Shown here: positions 11,951 through 26,273 of the stretch, piece by piece
How positions within the stretch are numbered: the first letter of the stretch is position 1
How the letters are laid out: each line of letters begins with the position of its first letter
Program-made: the position numbers and the translations under genes
The notes under the pieces: generated by a model
The model's input: the letters and a program-made list of their open reading frames with translations, nothing else
What the model was told of the DNA's origin: nothing
The model's database searches: none
Assembly: GCA_029718625.1 (NCBI GenBank)
Contig: CM056376.1
Location: 20,719,091-20,783,090, forward strand
DNA: 64,000 bases
Source: Synaphobranchus kaupii
Lineage: Eukaryota > Chordata > Actinopteri > Anguilliformes > Synaphobranchidae
Direction of reading: 5' to 3'

Positions 11951-14599
11951 CACTTTGAGGGATAGCTCATGAGCTTTTATTCACCCCACCGGTGGTACGA
12001 GGTCTTCCTTCATGTTAACATTACTAAATAATTCACCAGACTTCACAGCGCTGGCAACATATGACCACATCATCTCATTTTTAAGGTAGAATGTGCATTC
12101 CTTCAACAGCACCCTGTGAAACATGTGCAAATACTATAAGACATCAAATGAGGCAATTATTTAAACTAATCTATCTTAATATTTTACAAATATAACTTAT
12201 ACAATGCAGCCATTTAATACATTCCTGAAGAATATAGTAACTATTCCATGTAAATTAATCTTAAAATTCAGCGACACCGTGGATAGGATGATAAAGGAAA
12301 TGTGATGTGTGTGCACGGATGCACTTCAGTTAAGTGCTGTGAATATACATTGTCCTGATTAACATTTCAGCAGGTTGCCTAAAGCATCCTTTAATGGGGA
12401 GCTAGTAAAAAATATATATCTTTGCCTTCGATACATGGGCAGGAACGATCAATACTTGAAACCGATATTACTTTGACAAGGATTTTTTTTAGAAACATTT
12501 GAGTGTATTTCTTCTCGAGAGATCCGGGCTACCAAACTCTGCACTCAGGGCCGTCCTCATCAAACATGGCTGACCTTCTCTGCCACACTCATTACAGTTA
12601 ACTCCTCTGAGAAATTAACTAAAGTTTGCTCTAGTCAAATAAGACTCAAGGCACTCTGGAAAAAAATAAATAAATGTGTGTGCACATATTAGCACCGCAT
12701 CCTCTCCTATGCAATGGGGCATGGCTGTATTTGCAAAATGAGGTGCTTTGATACACTTGCACACTGTTCAATTAAATGTGGTCACCAGGAGATCTTGTTA
12801 GTTTGTGCGTGGTGCTGTGTATATTGGATACTGAGTTCTTGATATGCAATGGGAAAAAAAAAAAAACATAATCCAGAGTAATAATTGTTTAACACCTCAA
12901 CACTTTCATATGCCTCAGGACATATTTAAAATAATTTACATACGTTTTGCACAATGGTGCTCCCTTAAAGGATAATAAGCCTTGGGTATAAACTGCACAC
13001 TCGTCTGCAGCTTCCTTTCAAATATATTTTAAATCGAACCCATTAAAATAACTGAAACATTGTTTTGTTATATTTGGGGAACTTTTCGCAAATATAAAAA
13101 TTTGTATAACAGCCGCAACTTCCGCAATAAATTCAGGAGAGTGCAGTGCATGTGTTCACCTTCGACGTACGTCAGCCACTGCTTCCCATGACACCACAGT
13201 TCACAATTCGCACACAGACGTGTCGGAGGAAGACTACTGATGGCAATTGCGTTTAATATGCTTCTATTGTGTAAAAACATACATACTTTTTAACACTTTT
13301 TTTACGTATATGAAAACATTAGGCTATGTATTTTTATGTATATACTGTATGTGAACATTGTGCCAAATCTATTCGGTTGCAAATTTCTGAATGGTACAGC
13401 CTCTTCTTTAATTCAGACTTTCAACCATGGATGTGCAGTGAATAGTTTTTGTGATATTGACATTTAAATGAGCCTAGTAAGAACTTGGCGAAAATTGCCT
13501 CTAGTGGGCCAAAGTAAACAGGAGGAACTGGGATTGAAACAATAAGGTTGAGGGCTTGATTCCCAGGAGGGGAAGTGCTGCTGTATCCTTGCAAAATGCA
13601 CCCTAAGTTGCTTCAGTAGCCTAACTATCCAGCTGTTTAGATGGAAAATATGAAAAATGCAGGCTATGTAGAGTGTGCTGAATATAGGCATATGACAAGC
13701 AAATAAATAATGCAGTGTACGTGCTTGTGTGTGGATACGGATTGTCAAACAGAAAATGTTCATTTTTCATTTTCATTCATATATATTTATATATATAGAA
13801 CTGCTATCACTATGAGTAATGAGTTCAGCGATTTCACTGCTGTTGCAATATTCACATTTATAATTCCAGGTTTTTGTGTGCACTCATGGAACAAACTTTA
13901 AAATATCATAAACATACCAACCAGGTTGAGTTCACTGTACAACAATGGCACCTGATCTTTACAAATAGTACATAAAAATAAATGTGTCGGTGCCCTGTTT
14001 GTGTGGAATTATCCTTGGGTTAAATGTGTTAATGTACGCATTTTTTGTTTGGGATTTTTTTTGCAAGTTTGGGAAAAAGGACCACACGTTTTATATGTAG
14101 CTCTGAATTGTGCTAACAATTCTCTGACTGCAGCTCTTATCAGGACCTGCCATACCCTGACATGGGATGAACCCACAAATTCCTGACCCACAGCACTACC
14201 TCCGAGTTAGAGGTGATCTCTCCAAGGTCCATTCGGGTCCCGTCTGAAATATGAGAGGGCCTGACTCGATTTGTACTCCGTGAACCACTAAGCTCTCTTT
14301 GATATCCTCACAAGCGCAATCAATAGGCAGGCTACTGAACAAATTATACCAGGGAAACAATCCTTCCATTCTGCACTCTGCTCCCGGGAAGTAGGCGTTG
14401 ACATATTTGGTTTCGGGAATGACCTTTGGCTGGGAGGGATTTTTGTCATCCTCCAGAGGGCTCTATGACTGTGATGTGTATCAGCAAACCTGAAATGTTT
14501 GATTGCTGTGCTGCCCCCTTAGTGTCACCCCCCCCCCCTCCTGTATGCCAGTAGATTCAGTGACGGGGCTTCGGTAGCTCCGCAACTAGCCACTCCATC
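11951..14599. other. Low-copy intergenic block
   Basis: No supported gene. Contains a 12-C run near 14,527-14,538 and a small TATA-rich patch near 13,780-13,798. Confidence 0.5.
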
Positions 14600-14683
14600 A
14601 TGGCTCAGACGCACCAGCGGGAAGCATCTGTCCAAACGCCGATCGACTGGGAACGCTGGTCTCACCTTCGTCGGCTTAAGTGA
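14600..14683 (+). other. Candidate small ORF or first exon (27 codons)
   Basis: An ATG in a GC-richer island opens a 27-residue frame reading MAQTHQREAS at the start and WERWSHLRRLK at the end. TGA follows at 14,681, and a GTAAAG donor-like word lies a few bases later (14,687). Composition differs from the flanks. No family is recognised. It may be chance, a micropeptide or a decayed exon. Confidence 0.15.
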
Positions 14684-17600
14684 TGGGTAAAGTTTTAATT
14701 GGCCTAATTTTAATGATGATAAATTTGCACCGGAATGAAGTCTGTTGTCAGCATAATACTGAAGAGGAGGAATAGCAAAAAGGATTTGAGAGGGTGATGG
14801 CAAGTTTATTACTGCACCTCCAACCACAGTGGAGTGTGATTCCAGAACGATATGAAGAAATGTACCAATACAGCCCAAGCAGTGCAGACAGAATTTGGCT
14901 TTCATTATTCTCCTGGTATTGTATTGCAGATATGCTTTTAATGAAAATGTATTCCTTCAGTTCAGAGAACATGCTCTGCAAAGGGCTTATTCTAAGGTAC
15001 AGCACTTATCGGTCTAGTCTAATAGTATTATTATACTATATACTTAGTATAATAAGTATTATCTGGAGTATTACCTAGAGCTAGGAGGTAGTTTTGTAAA
15101 ATGTTTTTCAAAACAAATATGTAGCCCCATATGCTATTCCACCTTTTACAAATACAGTATGTCAACCAAGAACTGACCTGAGTTCATACTGCAGTGTCTT
15201 TACAGTCTTTTTAAAAATTGCAGCAATCACTAGGTGGCTCTTTCACCAAATTCTCAGCACCCAGCCTAGCACAGCTGTTGAGCTGTGTACCGCCAAGCGA
15301 ATCTGTGGTGAGTCTGAGTTAGTCCATGAGTACAAATAGAATTCAGATGGATTTTCCTTAGGAAGGTAGAAATCTTAAAGCACTGCAGCAAACTAAGCTG
15401 AGCAATAGCATAGCGGGTAGGTGTTTTATTTTCTTTTTAAAAATGTAATAAACATAAAACCTCACAATGAAAATCGACCATTAGCGTAGAATCCATATAA
15501 AATAGAAAGTCCTAAACTTCTCTCCTCCGTGTCACTCATGGTGTGGACTGTGCAAAACTACCCATCCCATTTACTTGCCTTTACCAACATTCTAAAATGT
15601 GCCAAACCTAAAAAAAAAAAAAAAAATCCTGACAGTTTGTGGGAGGTAGCAAGAAATTTGAAATTCAGCTGTGTTCCAACAGGACACCTCCTATTTCTCA
15701 GTGCTCAGCAGTCATGCTTTGTTATTTAACTGTGTTTTTCATGGGTGATATTGTCTTTCAGTCAATAAGCAACGAGCAAGTCACTATTTATTACACAGCT
15801 TGGATAAATAATGGATTTGGTTGAACAGGTGTAGTTTATTATGTTCTGGCTCCTGAAAGTAACTCCAGAAATGGGCCACAATGATTCAAAAACTATTTTC
15901 CATATCAATACACAAACAAACAATATACCAGCTGCTAAACATAAACCAAGATTAATTTTACCATCCCTCTGGAGCTCCCAATCCACCAAACCAGGATTCA
16001 GAATTCTATTATGCAATTCTAAGTAGATTTTCATCACTAAAGTTAAATTGTATAAAAGGCATTGCTCGAAAGACACTTTTTGTTGGTTTGTATGAGATAC
16101 ATACAAGGCAGACAGAGAGGAGAAAAACAAGCTCTAGTCCAGACATAATTACGGCATTATGAATTATTTCTCCCACAGCCCTCCTATTTATTTATTGATT
16201 CATGTATTGTCATGATGTGGTCCTCAGGTGGATAGGGACCTCAAATTGGCAAGAGAAGGAAAACTAAATGCACTTAAATTATAAAGTTAATTTTCTGATA
16301 GCTACTTTATTTCCTTCCTTCTGAAGGGTCACAATATTGCAAATGACATCATAATCTGTGGCTAGATACTGCTAATGGAAATTTGAGGAAATATATTCAT
16401 CTTATTATTCAGTTTTCACTGTACAGTAGCCAATAATTACATTTTAGTTCACACATGCAGAGGTGTGCATGTGTTTAATTACATGCATTTAAAAAAATAG
16501 CTGCATCAAAATTCTACTGTCTATTTTCGGCATGTAGCCATTTTGAAGGTGATATCAAATAGTCCCAGCATGACAAACCACCGCAAGCGAGATATATATT
16601 CTTTGAAACTGTGAATATGTACTTCACAAAATTGCATCACAAAAAATACATTTAAAAAATGAAATCAGCAGACCCATTACACAAATCTGTAAGCCAATTC
16701 CCAAGACTGCCACTTAACTATTAAGTTCCATGACAATAGAGACAAAACATGATTAACCACAGAAGTAAGGACACCATGAATGTTCTGTTTTAAAAAAGGT
16801 AGATGTTCTGAGGGGTAAATTATATTTATTCCTGATAAATATTGTGAATCCTCTCTGGGATACAAGCTTTGTGTGCGTGTACGCTGCAGAATATTTGGCC
16901 TCAGTGACTCAGCTAAGCTTGGGGGGAGGAGATAGAAGTAATTAGGACAGCAATGTTTAGACTTTCTCATTTACGCCCCCGGTTGGACCTGACTAATTGA
17001 ATGTTCTACTCGGCTCACACCAAAGGGATGGAGAGACAAGCTGTTTATCCTGTGCCTGTCAGCGTGAGGAGCAGAAATGTACCTGCTGGGACCCTGTGAG
17101 CTCCCTTTATGCTCCCTACTAAGGGAATCCGTCCCCAAACAGCGACAAACTCCTCTGCCCCGCTGTCACAGGCAATAAATCATGTCCCCATAAAGCCAAA
17201 TCAAATCAGCACTATCCCATAGCTCAGTCAACAGGAATGGCTGTCAGGCCTGTTCATCTGCCACACTGGTTACACCAGAGCAGTGTTCATATCACCTTTT
17301 CTGGGAGATGAGGTGTCAGGGGACACCCCGGTATAGTCAAAGAGTAATGTAGGGAGCACCAACCTACAACCTCAACGCATCCATCTCCTCCACATCTTAG
17401 GTGAAAGGGAAAGGCTCATTTTAGGGGCAAGGCTAGGGAATGCACACGGACGCTGTAGAAGGGATGTCAAGCTGCCGTTGCCATATTTCCATGTGAGGAG
17501 TCCAGCACTGTTGTGACACTGCGTGTGCAGGCTCCTCGTCCTGTTCTCTCTAAATCTCTCTAACATTATCAAGCTTACCTGCTGAAAAGATACCGGAATG

Positions 17601-18079
17601 AGAGCTATTTCGCTGAAGAATAATGTCAGTGATTTTGCTGAGGCAACTATATAAGCTATATAACTGAATAAATCAAACCAACAAACAAAATGTTTTTCTT
17701 CCAAATTTGTTGAAAGGCACATACCTACTCCTCACTGTGTAGCCAATTCAGTTGAGTTCAATATGCAGTTTCTTTATAGTCCCAATGGGATTGTTCATGT
17801 GCAGTAGAATCATGCAGAAAGAATATGACGATGATTGCTCTCCTTTAGAATAAAAGCACATACACAATACGCATATCTTGTTCTCTAACTTGGCCGACAC
17901 TATTTCAATTTGAAGTCACTCTTGAACTGTAGTTTTGCAGATTACTTTGTAAAAGATTTCCCCTTGTGATTTTGCTGGCTCTTTTGTAACTTTGTCATCT
18001 TATGAAAATCATTTGGGGAATTATATTTCCACACTTATTTTGAGCTGAAATTTGTCACAATCCCTTTAGGATTAGACTC
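14684..18079. other. Low-copy intergenic block
   Basis: No supported gene. 17,000-17,260 is of more balanced composition and looks like the sort of low-copy DNA in which conserved noncoding elements occur. That is an impression only and needs a cross-species alignment. Confidence 0.45.
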
Positions 18080-19205
18080 CATAGTTTCCAGAGAAAAAAA
18101 CTGTGACAAATTTTTTGTTATTTTGGTTCTGTACTCTAGCATTTTGAGTTTGAATGGACAATGAGGCTGAAGTGCCGACTGTCAGCTTTAATTTGAGGGT
18201 ATTTTCATCCATATTTGATGAACCCTTTAGGAATTATAGAACCTTTTGTACATAGTCCCCCCCCCCCCCCTTTTTAGGTGAGAAAAAATATTGGACAGTT
18301 TAACATAATGTAGAATAAAGTAATAATCTTTAATATTTGGTCGCATATCCTTTGCATGCCATGATGTCCTGATGTCTGTGACCCAACAACATCAAAATAC
18401 TCTTATATCTTATTTTCTGGTACTCTTGCAAGCGATACTATAACATCTCTGCGTTTGAATGGATCTCTATGGGAATTGGGGGATGGGACTAGATTTAGCT
18501 GTAAATTATGCTGGAACAGGATGGAATACATGGTTGGTGAAATGGCTGTAAGTCATCAAGGGTCTGAGGTATCAAACGAGCCTCAAACCATCACTCTGCT
18601 GCCAGATATGCAGTAGATACGGATGGATCACTTTAAGGGTTGTTTCTCCTGACAAATTTTCCTATTGAACTAAGTCAGGAGAAGAAACCCTTCAAGTTAT
18701 CCATACATATCTACTGCATACCTGGCAGCAGAATGACGGTTCAAGGCTTGTTTGATACGTTAGACCCTTGGTGACTTAGAGCCATTTAGCCAACCAACCT
18801 TACTGTTCCAGTGTAATTTACAGCTAAATCCAGTCCCACCCCCAAATTAGCATAGAGATCCATTCAAATGCAGAGAGCTTATAGTATCGCTTGTAGGAGT
18901 ACCAGAAAATAAGATATCTTTTTTGATATTGTTGGGTCACAGACATCAGGATGACCAAATATGAAAAATTATTACTTAAACTGTCCAATATTTTTTGATG
19001 CATGAAAATTGGGGGGTTGGGGCTATGTACAATTTTTTAAACGGTTCATCCGATATGGATGAAAATACCCTCAAATTAAAGCTTAACAGTCTGCATTTCA
19101 ACCTCATTGTCATTGTATCTTTTCAAACTCAAAGTGCTAGAGTACAGGACCAAAATAACAAAAAATGTGTCACTGTCCAATGAATTATGGTGCTCACTGT
19201 ATGTG
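18080..19205. mobile_element. 1.1-kb near-complete palindrome (Tc1/mariner-type foldback MITE)
   Basis: Almost the whole element is inverted on itself around 18,654-18,673. The inner arms read CTCCTGAC and GTCAGGAG. The outer arms carry TTTTTTGTTATTTTGGTTCT on the left and its complement near 19,160, plus GAGGGTATTTTCATCCATAT on the left and its complement near 19,060. A C14 run lies in the left arm (18,257-18,270). No transposase frame. The outer end CAGTGACACATTTTTTG matches a widespread teleost Tc1/mariner-derived family that I know. Confidence 0.85.
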
Positions 19206-19319
19206 ACTTGTATGTACGTATTTTATTGGCTTTAGTCATGATTTATATATGAAAATAAATGAATAAAAAAATAACACTTTCCTTCCAGACATAGGCTTTA
19301 TATCTGTATTATGAATGGG

Positions 19320-19725
19320 TCACACTTTAAACAAAGTCTCCATATAAAGGCTTTATATAGCATATATAAAGCCTTCATGAATGAGACATAATGGCTTCAT
19401 AAATCATACATAAGGAAATGTCATGCTTCATAAAGGGTAACATAATATATCTTCTAATGCAACATGTTATGCCAAATGTGATATAACCAACAATGTCACC
19501 TGGCTAATGGCTAAACATTATACTGGGTGACATAAAACATGCTTACATAGGAGGCTAGGCTAACTGTGACACATCTGGCATAACATGTTGCATAAGAAGG
19601 TGTTACGTCACCCTTTATGAAGCATGACATTTGTTATGTATGATTTACGAAGCCATTGTGTCCTGTTTATGAAGGCTTTATATAGCATATATAAAACCTT
19701 CATATGGACCTATAAAGGTACAAAA
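19320..19725. mobile_element. 0.4-kb palindromic MITE
   Basis: GGCTTTATATAGCATATATA occurs near both ends (about 19,349 and 19,674), itself a local palindrome. The arms then run inward as inverted copies, for example ATGTCATGCTTCATAAAGGG against CCCTTTATGAAGCATGACAT, and GCAACATGTTATGCC against GGCATAACATGTTGC. The centre is near 19,515. No coding frame. Confidence 0.8.
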
Positions 19726-22700
19726 TTATAAGTACAAATATTGTCCTTGTTAGAGCATACATGTTTCTGCCTTCGATTGAGGAAAATGACACGCTGCCAT
19801 TCACGGGTCTGAGGAACGCAAACAGATGACGTTACACGTTTTCAAAAAGTTAAAAATCGTCTCATGAATAATGACTGTGTCACTTGCAGGGTGTGCCAAC
19901 AGCTGCTAGGGAGAAAGTGAGCTAGTGGCAGAAGACGACAAATACAATCTGTACCCAAACATTATCCAAACTGTTCTGCCTTCCAAATGGAAAGTAAATC
20001 ATCAATAATTGTAAAATATTTCCTGTCTATAAACAGGCATTTCTACAAATTCATGAGTTGCTAAAAACAAGTCTTGACTCATAAGAATGGTAAAGACCAG
20101 AATCCATCGGAGACTTATCGGTCTTAGGAATGGTGCACACGGTTGTTCTGGACACATAAAATCTGTCTCTTCATGACTGTATGGTTATAATATATGGGAC
20201 CTATTACACCTTGTCATTTAAATAATATATACAAGCATGAATTTGACAGTGTATATATGTTCATTTGCTTTGTGAACTTGAGGATATTGCTATATGGAAG
20301 TGAAGGAGAACATTTAAAACATTTTTACAATTCAGAGTGACAGAACATGAAATGGATGTAAACGAACAAAACAAAAAACATGATTGACATGTCCTCCTAG
20401 TTAGGGATTATTGCTGCACGAGTCCTCCCTCAGCTACCACGCACCAGATTGTCACTCTGACTGCCATATCAACAAGAATCCTAAAGCTTAAGAGCTTTCA
20501 AGAACCCAGAACAGATGGGCCCAAAAGAGGCCTTGTTTACCAATCACAGAACCCTCTTTCAGAGCTTTGTAAAAGGCCGGTAAGTTAAACGTACTAACAG
20601 CAAAATCCAGATATCCTGCCAAGGATAGCTCATTTTAAACTTTTAATTACAGTGTCCCTTCAGATCCCCATTTCACCTTGAGTTTCCTTTTTCATCATTG
20701 GCTATTAAGCTTTTACGGCAGAGCACAAAGTTAAGTGAGCAGTTGGCCATAAAGTTCTTTTAAAAAATCTCTGCCTGGGAAAAAAACCAAACAAAACTAT
20801 GGCATATGGGTGAAATTGGCTAACATCAACCATGCATTTCGGTGTCATGTAAAGGGCAGGAGGGGGTTGGCGCCAAAGAAAGCCAGTTTAATCCATTCAT
20901 ATGCTCTTCATTCTCAGAGGACCACTGAGACAACAGCAGGAACCATGCTTAATTTAAACCGTAATTATTGGAGCATTCGGCCATCCATAATCTTCAGAAA
21001 ACACGAGGGAAGCTATTTCTGACCAGCGCAGCATTCCCCTAAATGAGTCACTGTCCTTTCACGCAACATATTTCCTTGCTTGACTGAAGCTGCCGTTCGT
21101 ATGACCAATGTAACTTTGAGACTTCAGCAAGGCAATTTGTTCAATGTACTCTGCTACAGTGTATTTAAACAACATGAGATTTATGGATATTACAAAGGCT
21201 GTCGTTCCAAAGGGACTTCATACATTTTCACATAGCTTAAACCTTTACGTACAGTAACAGGTTAAGACATGTAGTCACTGCAAAAGATACAATCAATCAT
21301 TGACATCACAAATAGTTATTTTCCATATGCCAGCCACAGTTATCCAGGTAGTCATCTTCTTCATGCTTTGTGAGATCTCCAGTATTTTTATTCATTTGAA
21401 TATTTTCCCTCACTGCATAAAAGGTAAAATCAATAACCACTGTGAATGACATAACAAAAGCGATGAAAGCTAAATGGATAGCATGAGGGAGATAACAAAT
21501 TCAGGGGAAAACAAAGGCTGACACGAAGCTTCATGAATGCTCTCTCACATCCTCAACTGCAAAGGGAATGTGAAGAGCTGACTCTCAGAGAGCATCATCA
21601 TTGCGCGGTTAAATCTAAATATTGGTTGCACCCCACATTCTGCATTCAAAACCACAGCACAACAAAAAACCTACTGTCTATGGTACTGTAAGAACCAAAC
21701 AATTTCCAAGGAAGAGGAAATGTTTATTTGTATTAACCAATGCAAAAATAGGACTTTGATTCCTCAGAAAATTTGAAATACGTGTGTGGCAATACCCTGT
21801 AGTGGCCTATTTTCTAGCTTGAGATTTATAATGCAAACAGTTGGACGCCTCATTGAGTGGCCAGTGAGTCAGCGGGAACTCAGAAACCGGAACCAGTTAA
21901 TCCCAAATGGATTGAGGTACAAAGCATAAGTGGTGACTGCTGGTTCACTGGGGATGGCGGGGTAACATTACGTTTTCCTGAATTACACTTTGTAGGGATG
22001 TAACCTGTGAAAATGTATTCTGAGCAAATCTCCAACAGGGATCATGTCTGTATTGTTATTCTTCTACTTTACTTAACCAAACTCACTGTCCACCACACAT
22101 TTCCAAAAGTAGACAAAAAAAGAAGAGAATTTTGAAACTAAGCAAGTGTTGAATCCTACCAAATTCAAAGGTTGTCAGCTTTGCCTGAATGCATGAAAAA
22201 CTGAAATTGTAAATGTATTTTTGTTTATTTTCATATACTATTTGAAAGAATCCCCCTTTTTCCTTTTGCCCATTGGTCACATAATGGTTTCAGTGAAGTA
22301 CACCCTGGAAGACAATGTATTTCAGCCACTTGTGTTAAATGCAGGGAACCTATTTAAAATGCTGCGCATACAGAGTTGGAAGTGAGAATTTGCTGAGGTC
22401 AGTGATCCCCATCCAATGTGACAAGTACAGATATGCTGGTTTGCATATAATAGCTGACAGAGCTCCTAAAGACAGAAACAGAGAAAGCAGGTGAAAGAGT
22501 AACATGTGAATAACTCTGTTGATTGGATGCGGCAAATAACGTTTCGGGAAGAATGCGCGGGGCCTGGCTTTGCCATGATACGGAAAACAGGATTGCATGT
22601 GACCCTCTGGGATGACGGACTGCTCGTAATCAAAGCGGAACGGTTTGCATCGAAAGCAGGTGATCAGACATAGTCCCCCCTTCGCCCGTAATCCGCGAGA

Positions 22701-25700
22701 CGAGGGGAGAAGCACACCTCCTCGCCGTACCCAATCCCCAGCGAGATGCCCTGCTTCCAGCGCACAAGGCCGCTTGATCCGCGAGCTGGCCCTGTGAGCA
22801 CTTCAAAATTGGACCTGGTCGCTCCTGGGAAATGGTCCTTAACTAGGATTGTGTGAGATTAGCCAGGTCTTGGGGCAGAGAGATATATAGAGAACTGAAG
22901 AGCTGACGACTGCGCTTTCTCCATCTGCTGCATTATGCATCCTCATCCTTGAATGGAGAATTCCATCTCATTGAGTCGGGAGAGGAGGGACAGTGGGATT
23001 AACGACATATTAGCCACACTGCAATTAGCCGTCGCCGCTGTGGCGTGGGAGTCAAGGAATCACAGCAGGCTTTGAAGGCAGCTGTTAGACAAGTGGCAAA
23101 TACACCTTAGCAGAGAGGTCACCAGATAGGGCACTAACAGATTACCAGCCACATCTCTGCGGGCCGCATGGCGCTGTTTCATGTCTCCCTCAGTCGGTGA
23201 CACTTGAACGTCTCGCACCATCTGTGTTACGGTCCCGCAGGTGAGCCGTCAGGAGAGGCCTCCATTTTGCATGCTCATGGGTGTGCAGGGTGGGCGTTGG
23301 AGATGGAGTGATGCTGAGCGGAAGGTTTGACAGCTTGTCCTAATCCACTTTTGCCACCATAGGTCCAAATTGGGAGGGGCTGGGGGGATGAAAGGGGCTC
23401 AGCCTGAATTTAACAACCAGACGAGTTTGCAGTTTTTTTTCCCCCTTTGTCTCTCAAAAATTACCATTCAAAAGCCTTCTTCGCAGCTCTCCGATGCAGG
23501 TCTGCCTCCACACACGTGTCTGGATTGCCAAGGCAGACGATGTCTGTTCAGACAGAAAGTTACAATCTCCGTTTTAGGTTCCTTCTGATGTGTCTCTGCA
23601 GCTTAGCCGCACAATTGGTAAGTTAAAAAAAAGAAATTATTCAAACCCATGAGACAGGTCCAGGGGGAAGTTTTAAGTGTTCTTTATTCATTAGAAGGGA
23701 ACAGTTTAAGAGGGAATGAAAAATCAGAGTTGGAAATGGAGACGCAAGAGGAGATAAACTATGAGGGTGGGGTGCCAGAGATTTCCCAAGCCAATTTGTG
23801 GCCTCGGTCTTTCAACGTTGCCGGAAAATCTTCCCCATCATGAGACCAAGTATCCGTGTCTGCAGCAATTAATAGACTGAGGTGAGGTTGAGGTGACGCA
23901 CCCACAAAAACTGCTTAAATGACTCCAGATCTGGTGGGGGGAAGGTCTACAGGGGAGCGTGAACATAGTGGTTAGGCTACTTATGTCCGTGACAGCACAG
24001 CCACTCTCCGAGTCAGTCATACCCTTCATATTTCTTGTCCTTGTCTAGGTGGACGCTGCCTGAAAAGCCCTTTCCATCTCTCTCCCAGTGTAAATGGTGA
24101 CTTTGCCTTCCACGCTGCCAACAACCAGCTTTGTTTACCCTGAGAAGATCCAAACAAGATTAAGCTTTGAAATGAGGCCTGTGCTGACTAAAAACAATGG
24201 TTTATGGATCATTAAATGTGTGTCCTAAATGCTAAATTTAAAGGCTGATAATAGCACTAATGTTAAACCGTAATGAGCAATAGGGGAGGTTCACATTCTT
24301 TCACCTTTCCTACTCCCTGGGTTGTCTCTTATCTCAAACATATTCAAATATGCATGAGGAAAATTGTCAGCTCCACTCTTTTAACAAAAAAAGGAAGAAA
24401 TGTAAACTTAATTTGCATCCGCTATTCGAAAACCAGAGAGGAGATCATCTTTTTCATTAGTAAAGATTCCTACATGCACTCTTTCAAAATTCAGTTTTTA
24501 AAATGTTTGTGAGGAAAGATAAACATTTGCTTTCAAGTCCAAAGTCAAGAGTCCATGATAAGGAAAATATAAATTCACTCCAAGCCTTGCTGTTGATTTG
24601 CCCAAATTCAGAATCGCATGACCTTCACAGAACATTTGGCATAATAGACAGAGAGGTTGTTTTCTGAAAAGTGACAATGGAGAACTGAATAACTTTGTTT
24701 TGGTGGTTTCTTTTTTGAAGAACAGGCCCAATGGCACTGGTGCAGATTACATGCCTGTTTCCATATGGACTGAGTGCTTTCCATGCAACTCACTGTGTAT
24801 CCACAAAAAGCATCACAACTCCTAATGTATGCCTTCAACTGAAGACCTCCAGGCTTTAGGCTTCTAAGGGGTCTGTAGGAGTAATGGCCTTACATTGTAT
24901 ATTTCATCATTGATATGGCCCATAAAGTCCTATGGTGACAGAGTTATTATTCCAAATGCCCCACCACCCCCAACATTGCCCTAAGTCCACTGGTAGTGCT
25001 TTCCCCTAAAGGCCACCAACGCATCCCTAATTCGCTGGACATCTTCCCACGTGGCACCGAATGTAGATTGATGCTGTGAATCAGAGCTGTCTAATCTGTC
25101 ACCATTCCTCACACTCATTCAGCCTCATACCAAGGTGCTGGAATGACAACTCGGTGTCCTTTGACACCCGTCAAGGCAATCCACGCAAAGGACAAATCGT
25201 GGGCAGGTGTATTCACTGGAGTGACCAGACAGGAAATGCACTGGTCATTTCTCAACAATTTATTATTCTCTGCGAGTGTTTTAATTTTTAACTATAATAT
25301 GTGTTTATTTTTTAACAACAAAAGTGTTTATTAACGGAACGAGCAAAGGAAATGATATCTCATGTACCTGATTACTTTCACCACTTTGGTGAACCAGACT
25401 GTTGTAGGTGGAAAACACCTTTGTTTCAGACAACCGAACACACAATCAGGTCGACACGCGCGGAAAGGAGAAGTTAAGTGTGAGGTCGGTGCACTAAGCA
25501 ATGCCAGACACGGCCTTTTCATGGGCTAGTGTCTGACATAGTGAGCATGCAGACAGCAGCGATCCCAAGGTAAACACATAAATAGGATTTCTACCATTAC
25601 AAAAAGCTTGTGACTCCAGCAGGGAGGAAAATTATACCCGTGCCACCATGACACATAATGACAATTCTATTGATCGTCACATACACCAGACAACAGCGCA

Positions 25701-26251
25701 ACAAGAATTAGAGAAATAATCTAAAGCAGGGGTAGGGGAGTGGGATCACCCATAATGCTTCAACAGCAACAAGCTCATTCACTTAGCTTCTGGAGCCAAT
25801 TTATTTTACTTTATTTTTTAAAAACTACATTTAAAGTTCAAATGCCTGAAAAAGGTATGGCTCATCAGGAAGAGAAGTGTTTAGATAATAACGCCATATC
25901 CAAACGATTAACGCCATATCCATACGATATGTCAGGGATGATAAAATCTGACGAACTAGAGTGGATTCTGTCAATGGGAATGACGCTGTGATGACTAACG
26001 GAACGCAGCTCTCAGATTAAAGTATTGAGCTTTTTGAAATGATATCTTGTATGAGACGGCAGGGATCTAATAAACCCAGCCAACTAAAGTACACAATCAA
26101 AGGAAGTATAAAACGACGGTGCCTCTGTGTAAAGAGATAAAACGTTTGATTCTCAATTAGTACTTTTTTTTCATTTCCCTTTTGCAACTACTGTTGAAAA
26201 AAAACTTTGAGGCAATATTCATGCTGAATGAAATTACTTTTGTGTCATATG
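19726..26251. other. Long low-copy block without genes
   Basis: No exon, RNA gene or mobile element that I can support. 22,500-23,600 has higher GC than its surroundings. A 21-bp tandem duplication of TAACGCCATATCCA(A/T)ACGAT lies at about 25,889-25,930. Confidence 0.5.
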
Positions 26252-26273
26252 CCCCCCCCCCCCCCCCCCCCCC
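26252..26273. repeat. Poly-C run of 22
   Basis: Pure C homopolymer. A second of about 14 C is at 27,019-27,032. Confidence 0.95.

Noticed and set aside
14525..14905. 126-codon minus-strand frame
   Set aside because: Begins in low-complexity DNA, ends in the poly-C run, and shows no domain. The small plus-strand frame at 14,600 seemed slightly more interesting.
22350..22715. 121-codon minus-strand frame
   Set aside because: No family recognised. Composition is like the surrounding noncoding DNA.
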